From NCBI GenBank assembly GCA_003152315.1, contig PLZV01000033.1, positions 39,689-103,688 of the forward strand: DNA of 64,000 nucleotides. The letters are read 5' to 3'. The notes beneath the pieces were generated by a model. It did not search any database and was not told where the DNA came from. It saw only the letters and a list, made by a program, of their open reading frames with translations. Origin of the DNA: Verrucomicrobiota bacterium. GTDB taxonomy: Bacteria > Verrucomicrobiota > Verrucomicrobiia > Palsa-1439. Shown here piece after piece: positions 57,805-64,000 of the stretch (position 1 is its first letter; each line of letters starts with the position of its first letter). The position numbers and the translations under genes are program-made.

Positions 57805-59088
57805 TTAAATCTTAACGCCCGCTTCCTTGAATTGTTCAAGCGCCTGCACCACCTCGACAGTAAACCGCGCCGCCGTCCCGCCGTCAATGACGCGATGATC
57901 GTACGACAACCCCAGTGGCAGCAGCATGCGCTTCACAATCTTCGCACCGCGAACGACCGGCTTCAAGACACCGCGCCCCACCCCCAGGATCGCGACCTCG
58001 GGTTTGTTGACGATCGGCGTGAAAAAGCTGCTGCCGATGCCGCCCTGGTTCGAGATGGTGAAGGTGCCACCCTTCAAATCGTCGGCGGAAACCTTCCGCT
58101 GGCGCGCTTTCTCGGCCAACTCGGCCAGTTCCTTCGAAAGTTGCAGCAGGCTTTTCTTGTCCACATCGCGAATCACGGGCACGAGCAACCCCTGCTCGGT
58201 ATCGACAGCAATGCCGATGTGATAGTACTTCTTAAAAACAATTTCCTCGCTCGCCTCATCCAGGCTGCTGTTGAACGTCGGGTACTTCTTCAGCACTTCG
58301 ACAACCGCCTTCATCAGGAACGGCGTCAGTGTGAGGTTTCCGCCCTTCTTCTTATACTTCGCAATGTATTTCTTCCGTAGCGCCCCGATGCCGGTAATGT
58401 CGGCCTCGTCAAACTGGGTCACGCGCGGAACGCTGGCCCACGACTCGTGCATGCGCTGGGCAATGATCTTGCGCAGGGATGTCAAAGGCTGACGGTCAAC
58501 CGGACCCCACTTCGCAAAATCGATCTTCTCCGTCGTTGGTTTGGACGCGGATGCCGTGGGCGAAGGCGCGGCAGCCATCTGTTGAAGCTGCTGCACGTAA
58601 GCACGCAGGTCTTCCACCGAGATACGCCCACCGCGTTCGCTGCCGCGCACATAAGACAAATCAATACCCAAATCGCGCGCCAATTTGCGAACGGTCGGCG
58701 AGGCAGCCACGGCCCCGTTCGTAACCGGTTCTCCCTGAACGACGACCCTGGGAACCTCCGCGAGCGGACGTTGGGGCTGCGCAACCGCTACAGCCGCCGG
58801 GGGTGTTGTAGGCCGCGTGCCCTCACGCGGCGCTTCTTTCACAGGCGTTGCCGCGCCATCGTCCGCCAATGAAAGAATCGGCTGGCCGGCTGAAATCTTG
58901 TCGCCTTCCTTGACGTAGAGTTTGTCGACGCGACCAGAGGCGCTGGCCGGGATCGGCGCCACGGCCTTCTCGTTTTCCAATTCGAGGATCGTCTGACCCT
59001 CTTTGATCTGATCGCCCGGTTTGACGAAGATGCTGACGACCGTTCCCGACTCAGCCCCTTCGCCTAAACGCGGTAACTTGATATCCAT
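57805..59088 (-). CDS. Dihydrolipoamide acetyltransferase (E2)
   Basis: N-term biotinyl-lipoyl domain (LELENEKAV: E-K variant), E3-binding region, C-term LSYDHRVIDGGTAARF. Confidence 0.93.
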   Translation of the reverse strand: MDIKLPRLGEGAESGTVVSIFVKPGDQIKEGQTILELENEKAVAPIPASASGRVDKLYVKEGDKISAGQPILSLADDGAATPVKEAPREGTRPTTPPAAVAVAQPQRPLAEVPRVVVQGEPVTNGAVAASPTVRKLARDLGIDLSYVRGSERGGRISVEDLRAYVQQLQQMAAAPSPTASASKPTTEKIDFAKWGPVDRQPLTSLRKIIAQRMHESWASVPRVTQFDEADITGIGALRKKYIAKYKKKGGNLTLTPFLMKAVVEVLKKYPTFNSSLDEASEEIVFKKYYHIGIAVDTEQGLLVPVIRDVDKKSLLQLSKELAELAEKARQRKVSADDLKGGTFTISNQGGIGSSFFTPIVNKPEVAILGVGRGVLKPVVRGAKIVKRMLLPLGLSYDHRVIDGGTAARFTVEVVQALEQFKEAGVKI

Positions 59089-59118
59089 TCGAGTTTCCTT
59101 TTGGCGGGATCGACGCGC

Positions 59119-61854
59119 CTACACCGTAAACGGGTACGCTTTTTCAGGATCAACCTTCAGATCCTTGATCGCCTGCCCGACAACACTCATCTCAATCGCA
59201 CCCTTCTTCGCCAGCGAGTAGAGCGTGGCGATGACGGTGCTTTCGGCGTCGATCTCAAAGAAGCGGCGCAGGTTTTCACGGGTGTCGCTGCGGCCAAAAC
59301 CGTCCGTCCCGAGCGTATCAAGTCCGCCGGGCACCCACGGCGCGATCTGGTCGGGCACGAGCTTGATGTTGTCCGAAACGGCCACAAACACGCCCTGCTC
59401 ACTCTGCAAAAGCGTCTCCAAGTAAGACTTTCGCGGCGGCTCGGTCGGATGCAGCATGTTCCAACGGCTCGCGCGCTGCACATCGGTCTTCAGCAGTTTG
59501 TAACTCGTCGCGCTCCACACGTCGGCGGAAACATCGTACCGCTCCGCAAGAATCTCCTGCGCCCGCAACGCCTGGCGGATAATCGTGCCGCTGCCGAAAA
59601 TGTGGGCCTTGTGTTTCTTGCCTTCCGCGCCCTTGCGGAATTTATAGAGCCCCTTGAGAATACCATCTTCCACGCCCTCGGGCATCGGTGGCATCGGGTA
59701 ATTCTCATTGTAGAGCGAAAGATAATAAAACACATCCTCGCCTTCCTGGTACATGCGGCGCATCCCGTCCTGGACGATCACCGCGATCTCATAGGCGAAC
59801 GCGGGATCATAGGCCATCAACGTCGGGATCGTCGCCGCCATCAACTGGCTGTGGCCGTCCTGATGCTGCAGCCCCTCGCCATTCAGCGAGGTCCGGCCCG
59901 CCGTCGCGCCGAGCAGAAAACCCTTGGCACGGATGTCGCCCGCCAACCACATCAGGTCGCCGATGCGCTGGAAGCCGAACATCGAGTAATAAATGTAAAA
60001 AGGAATCATGTTCACGGCGTGGTTCGCGTACGCCGTGCCTGCGGCAATGAACGATGACATCGACCCGGCCTCGGTGATGCCCTCTTCGAGAATCTGTCCG
60101 TCCTTCGTCTCGTGATAGTACAACAATGCCTCCCGATCGACGGGTTCGTAAAGCTGCCCTCTCGGCGCGTAGATGCCTATCTCGCGAAACAGCGCATCCA
60201 TCCCGAAAGTGCGTGCCTCATCAGGGATGATCGGCACGATATGCTTCCCAATTTTGCTGTTGCGCAACAACATGCTGAGCAGTCGCACGAACGCCATCGT
60301 CGTCGACGCTTCCAGATGCCCCGAGCCCTTAAACAGCTCGCCAAATTCGTTGCGGGCCGGTATCTCGATCTTCGGCGCCCGCACCACCCGCGCCGGCAGG
60401 AACCCACCCAGCGCCTTGCGGCGTTCGAGCAGGTACTTCGTCTCGGGACTGTCCAAAGGCGGACGGTAAAACGGCGTCTGCGCCACTTCTTCATCGCTGA
60501 TCGGCACGCCAAAGCGCTCACGAAACTCGCGCAGCTCTTTTTCGTTCATCTTCTTCTGCTGGTGGCTGATGTTGCGGCCCTCACCGGCTTCGCCGAGGCC
60601 GTATCCCTTGACGGTCTTCGCGAGAATCACCGTCGGCGCGCCCTTGTGCTCCACCGCCGCCTTGAACGCCGCGTAAACCTTCTGTGGGTCGTGACCGCCA
60701 CGCACGAGCTTGTGAATCTGGTCGTCTGAAAGGTCGTTCACCAATTCGAGCAGTTCGGGATACTTGCCGAAGAAATGTTTACGCGTGTAACTACCCGGCT
60801 CCACCGAATATTTCTGATAGTCGCCATCGACCGCTTCCTCCATGCGCTTGGCCAACAGCCCCGTCTTGTCCGCACGCAGCAACCGATCCCAATTCGAGCC
60901 CCAGATGACCTTGATCACATTCCAGCCCGCACCACGGAATGCCGCTTCCAGTTCCTGGATAATCTTGCCATTGCCGCGTACGGGTCCGTCGAGCCGCTGG
61001 AGATTGCAGTTGACCACCCAAACCAGGTTGTCCAGTCCTTCGCGCGAAGCCAGTGTCAGCGCGCCAAGCGTTTCCGGTTCATCGCTCTCGCCGTCGCCGA
61101 CAAAGCACCACACCTTCGGCTCCTCCCCGTGAACCAGGCCGCGCGCGCGCAGGTACCGATTGAACCGCGCCTGGTAAATCGACATGATTGGACCGAGCCC
61201 CATCGACACCGTTGGGAATTGCCAGAAGTCCGGCATCAAATACGGATGCGGGTACGAAGACAACCCGCCGCCCTCGGCAAGTTCCTGGCGAAAATGCAGC
61301 AGATGACGCTCATCCAGCCGGCGCTCGAGGAAGGCGCGCGCATAGTTCCCCGGCGAAGCATGGCCCTGGAAATAAACCAAATCACCAACTCGGTTGCCGT
61401 CGCCACCATGGAAGAAATGGTTGAAGCCGACTTCATACAACGTGGCGCAAGAGGCGTACGTGGAGATGTGGCCGCCGAGTCCTGCGTGCTCCCGGTTGGC
61501 ATTGACGACCATGGCCATGGCGTTCCACCGCGTGAGGCTCTTGATGCGGCGTTCCAGTTCACGATTACCCGGATACGCCGGCTCGTCCTCGGGGGGAATC
61601 GTGTTCACATACGGCGTGCTGACGGTCGACGGCAGCTTGATCCCCGCTTCCCGCAACCGCTTCAACAGCTTGCTCAACACCAGCGAGGCGTGCTCCGTGC
61701 CCTGGTTCTTGAGCACGTATTCCAGGATGAATTCGAGCGAATCCACCCACCGCTGGTCTTCGCCGCCATTCTTGCTCGGGGCCGGAACGACAGGCGGTTC
61801 CAACCGCCCCGTGGATGGCGTACTTTGTTGTTGTTCTTTTGTGTCCGCTTTCAC
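59119..61854 (-). CDS. aceE: Pyruvate dehydrogenase E1 component (homodimeric)
   Basis: GHISTYASCATLYEVGFNHFF, FVGDGESDEPETLGAL TPP motif. Confidence 0.96.
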   Translation of the reverse strand: MKADTKEQQQSTPSTGRLEPPVVPAPSKNGGEDQRWVDSLEFILEYVLKNQGTEHASLVLSKLLKRLREAGIKLPSTVSTPYVNTIPPEDEPAYPGNRELERRIKSLTRWNAMAMVVNANREHAGLGGHISTYASCATLYEVGFNHFFHGGDGNRVGDLVYFQGHASPGNYARAFLERRLDERHLLHFRQELAEGGGLSSYPHPYLMPDFWQFPTVSMGLGPIMSIYQARFNRYLRARGLVHGEEPKVWCFVGDGESDEPETLGALTLASREGLDNLVWVVNCNLQRLDGPVRGNGKIIQELEAAFRGAGWNVIKVIWGSNWDRLLRADKTGLLAKRMEEAVDGDYQKYSVEPGSYTRKHFFGKYPELLELVNDLSDDQIHKLVRGGHDPQKVYAAFKAAVEHKGAPTVILAKTVKGYGLGEAGEGRNISHQQKKMNEKELREFRERFGVPISDEEVAQTPFYRPPLDSPETKYLLERRKALGGFLPARVVRAPKIEIPARNEFGELFKGSGHLEASTTMAFVRLLSMLLRNSKIGKHIVPIIPDEARTFGMDALFREIGIYAPRGQLYEPVDREALLYYHETKDGQILEEGITEAGSMSSFIAAGTAYANHAVNMIPFYIYYSMFGFQRIGDLMWLAGDIRAKGFLLGATAGRTSLNGEGLQHQDGHSQLMAATIPTLMAYDPAFAYEIAVIVQDGMRRMYQEGEDVFYYLSLYNENYPMPPMPEGVEDGILKGLYKFRKGAEGKKHKAHIFGSGTIIRQALRAQEILAERYDVSADVWSATSYKLLKTDVQRASRWNMLHPTEPPRKSYLETLLQSEQGVFVAVSDNIKLVPDQIAPWVPGGLDTLGTDGFGRSDTRENLRRFFEIDAESTVIATLYSLAKKGAIEMSVVGQAIKDLKVDPEKAYPFTV

Positions 61855-61910
61855 AATGTTACCGAGCCGTTAATTGAATAGTAGCTCTTTTCCGACCAAA
61901 TCCAAGTGCC

Positions 61911-62630
61911 ATGAAATACTTAGACCGAACCCTCCGCACTCCGCAAGAGAATCTCGCGGGCGACGAGGCGCTTCTCGATTGGTGCGAGGAAGAGTCGGGC
62001 GACGAAATCCTCCGCTTCTGGGAGCCTCGCCAACACTTCGTCGTACTCGGATATTCTAACAGAACCCGCACAGAAGTGAACCTCGATTCCTGCAAAATGC
62101 TGGCTATCCCGGTGCTGCGCCGGTGCAGCGGCGGCGGGACGGTCTTGCAGGGGCCGGGTTGCCTGACTTACGCGCTCGTCCTCAAAATCCACAGCGACTT
62201 ACCACTCGCGAACATTGCCGAAGCCAATGCGTTCATCATGAACCGAAACCGCAACGCGCTGAACCCACTGCTCGACGGCAAGGTCCTCATCCAGGGCCAC
62301 ACCGACCTGACGCTGCAAGGGCTCAAATTCTCCGGCAACTCGCAACGCCGTAAACGGCATTTCCTCCTCTTCCACGGCTCCTTCCTGCTCAACCTCGATC
62401 TCGCGCTGGTGGAACAAGCGTTGCAGATGCCCTCCCAACAACCGCAGTATCGCCGCCGCCGCGCCCACAAGGACTTCCTCACAAACCTCGATTTGCCGGC
62501 GGACGACATTAAGGAAGCGATAAAGCGCGTTTGGAATGCGGGCGACGCGTTGAACGAGATTCCCAAGAAGCGCGTGGAACAGCTTGTGCAAGAGAAATAC
62601 GCCACCGACGCATGGAACTTGAAATTCTGA
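61911..62630 (+). CDS. Lipoate-protein ligase A family
   Basis: PVLRRCSGGGTVLQGPGCLTYALVL (RRxSGGGxVxHxxG-like) motif; divergent from aceE. Confidence 0.88.
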   Translation: MKYLDRTLRTPQENLAGDEALLDWCEEESGDEILRFWEPRQHFVVLGYSNRTRTEVNLDSCKMLAIPVLRRCSGGGTVLQGPGCLTYALVLKIHSDLPLANIAEANAFIMNRNRNALNPLLDGKVLIQGHTDLTLQGLKFSGNSQRRKRHFLLFHGSFLLNLDLALVEQALQMPSQQPQYRRRRAHKDFLTNLDLPADDIKEAIKRVWNAGDALNEIPKKRVEQLVQEKYATDAWNLKF

Positions 62631-62646
62631 TCTCCGTCCTATATCC

Positions 62647-62686
62647 CCCTCTCCCTATCATCAAGGGGAGAGGGTTAGGGTGAGGG
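62647..62686. repeat. REP-like hairpin CCCTCTCC...GGGGAGAGGGTTAGGGTGAGGG
   Basis: ccccctctccctatcatcaaggggagagggttagggtgaggg. Confidence 0.55.
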
Positions 62687-62745
62687 TATGAATTGTCCCG
62701 CTTCTCCCCGTTGCACAGCGCCACGTTACGCGCTACAATCCTCCC

Positions 62746-63180
62746 ATGAAAATCCCCGGTCTTCGCAGTCCACATGAAAAGCTTGGCGACATTGTGTACG
62801 TTGGCCGCATGCTCGACAAGATTCGCCTCCACGCGCTCGGCAAGTTGCCCGAGGATTACCATAAGGCCCTCGGCGGCGGATTCGACGCCCGTTGCTGCGC
62901 CTTCCTGGGCGTGAAATACGAAGATGTTGCCGTCCGCGTCAAGCTGGGCGGCGAGGATGCCGACATGCTCGAATGGTGTTTCACCAATGGACGGAAGCCG
63001 TCACCCGAAGAAATCGAAGTCTGGAACAGCTACCTACGCAAACGCGGTTGGCGCGACGACGCCAGCCAGCGCCTCGCGGAACGCAAAAAAGAATTCGGCA
63101 TCTCGGACCGCGATGACATTCAAACCTTCTTCGATATCCTCGACCTCGACGAAGGCAACGAAATCCGCACGCAGTGGTGA
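62746..63180 (+). CDS. DUF5069 domain-containing protein
   Basis: LRSPHEKLGDIVYVGRMLDKIRLHALGKLPEDY...GFDARCCAFLGVKY. Confidence 0.8.
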   Translation: MKIPGLRSPHEKLGDIVYVGRMLDKIRLHALGKLPEDYHKALGGGFDARCCAFLGVKYEDVAVRVKLGGEDADMLEWCFTNGRKPSPEEIEVWNSYLRKRGWRDDASQRLAERKKEFGISDRDDIQTFFDILDLDEGNEIRTQW

Positions 63181-63446
63181 TGTAGGTCGTTGGTAGGGCG
63201 TGGTGGCCCACCGCGCCGTGCTGCTTTTACTATATTCAGGCTGCGAAGCCCGGCCTTGTCAGGGCCAAGTCCGAAACCACCGAGACGGATAAGGCCGATG
63301 CCTCGAAGTTTGAATCGGAACGCACCCGTTAATATCACTGTGATACTAAACGCAACGGCTGTGCGGGCCGCTATTGCAAGCAGGGCGCAGAACTTCAAAT
63401 TAAGACACTACCCGCCGGCCTGCTTCTTACGGTAATTGTCTTCATA

Positions 63447-63890
63447 GTGAAGTCGCGGCTTGGTACCCAGCCCAAGTTGCGCGTCCGCATTCTTGGCGAA
63501 CTGTACAGTTCCACGGCAGCTGGGCCACGCAGAATCAAGTGCATTTGGCAAGACTACCTAGAGATATATAATTCCACGGCCTTCAACGCACTCGGCGTTG
63601 CCTTCGTTTGGCCAGATCCTGTTCGCAAGCTCCCACTTACGCAGTTCGAGCCACCGCATGTCAACGCGATGGAAACGAGGAGCCTCAAGTTCAAAACAGA
63701 AAGGGACTTTCCAAAAGAACAGGTGGTCGCGTGTAGGGACCGCTTCAAAGAACTACTCCCGGACGAGCTGAAGACGGCTGTCCTATTTTTGCAGTACCAG
63801 AACGACAAGGGAATCACTTTCTACACTCGCTACGAACGCAATGGTGATACAGAGAACTCAATGTTTCATCGGTTCAGACCAAAATCGTGA
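63447..63890 (+). CDS. Hypothetical protein
   Basis: 147-aa ORF; no family recognised. Confidence 0.4.
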   Translation: MKSRLGTQPKLRVRILGELYSSTAAGPRRIKCIWQDYLEIYNSTAFNALGVAFVWPDPVRKLPLTQFEPPHVNAMETRSLKFKTERDFPKEQVVACRDRFKELLPDELKTAVLFLQYQNDKGITFYTRYERNGDTENSMFHRFRPKS

Positions 63891-64000
63891 ACGTTCATTA
63901 AACTCCACCCTTTATCTATCTACACCACTGCCGCCTCCCGCGATAGCACGGGCTGAAGGTTTGCCGCCAGCACTTTCCGTTTATCTCGCAGCCGCGCAAA

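Noticed and set aside
60775-61881. Long plus-strand ORFs antisense to aceE (also 59101-60057, 56389-57495, 44458-46149 minus)
   Set aside because: Shadow ORFs of strongly supported genes; compositional artefacts.

Overview
The window looks like a Verrucomicrobia/PVC-type chromosome segment: PEP-CTERM sorting tails, high GC, and a hopanoid locus. Recognisable core content: a 3'-partial Fe/Mn superoxide dismutase; an ABC export operon (HlyD-like adaptor, two FtsX/MacB-type permeases, LolD-like ATPase); two PEP-CTERM proteins; a hybrid histidine kinase; adenosine deaminase; a TGS/uridine-kinase fusion; tRNA-Leu(CAG); a periplasmic beta-carbonic anhydrase; a DinG/XPD-type helicase; a hopanoid cluster (shc, hpnH, hpnG, convergent with hpnN and hpnO); the pyruvate dehydrogenase complex (aceE, E2, lpd) with a divergent lipoate ligase. 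The most unusual material is in the accessory parts. (1) About 11 kb (16.88-28.01) in which single unrelated genes (HAD hydrolase, topoisomerase IB, prolyl oligopeptidase, FAD desaturase-like, Ser/Thr kinase + P-loop NTPase, DUF4062 protein) are separated by degenerate copies of one repeat that carries the 5' end and upstream region of the HAD gene. (2) Four composite inverted-repeat elements (core GAAACGAACCC / GGGTTCG) with a near-constant 69-71 nt spacer, whose arms co-vary between copies. (3) A leader upstream of an Erm-like rRNA methylase that folds into a three-way junction with a 9-bp closing helix, followed by mutually exclusive antiterminator and terminator pairings. The erm gene itself and the adjacent GyrI-like gene each carry one homopolymer frameshift. 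(4) A repeat pair with a co-varying hairpin flanking a 55-aa zinc-ribbon gene. All calls come from reading the sequence and supplied ORFs; no database search was run.
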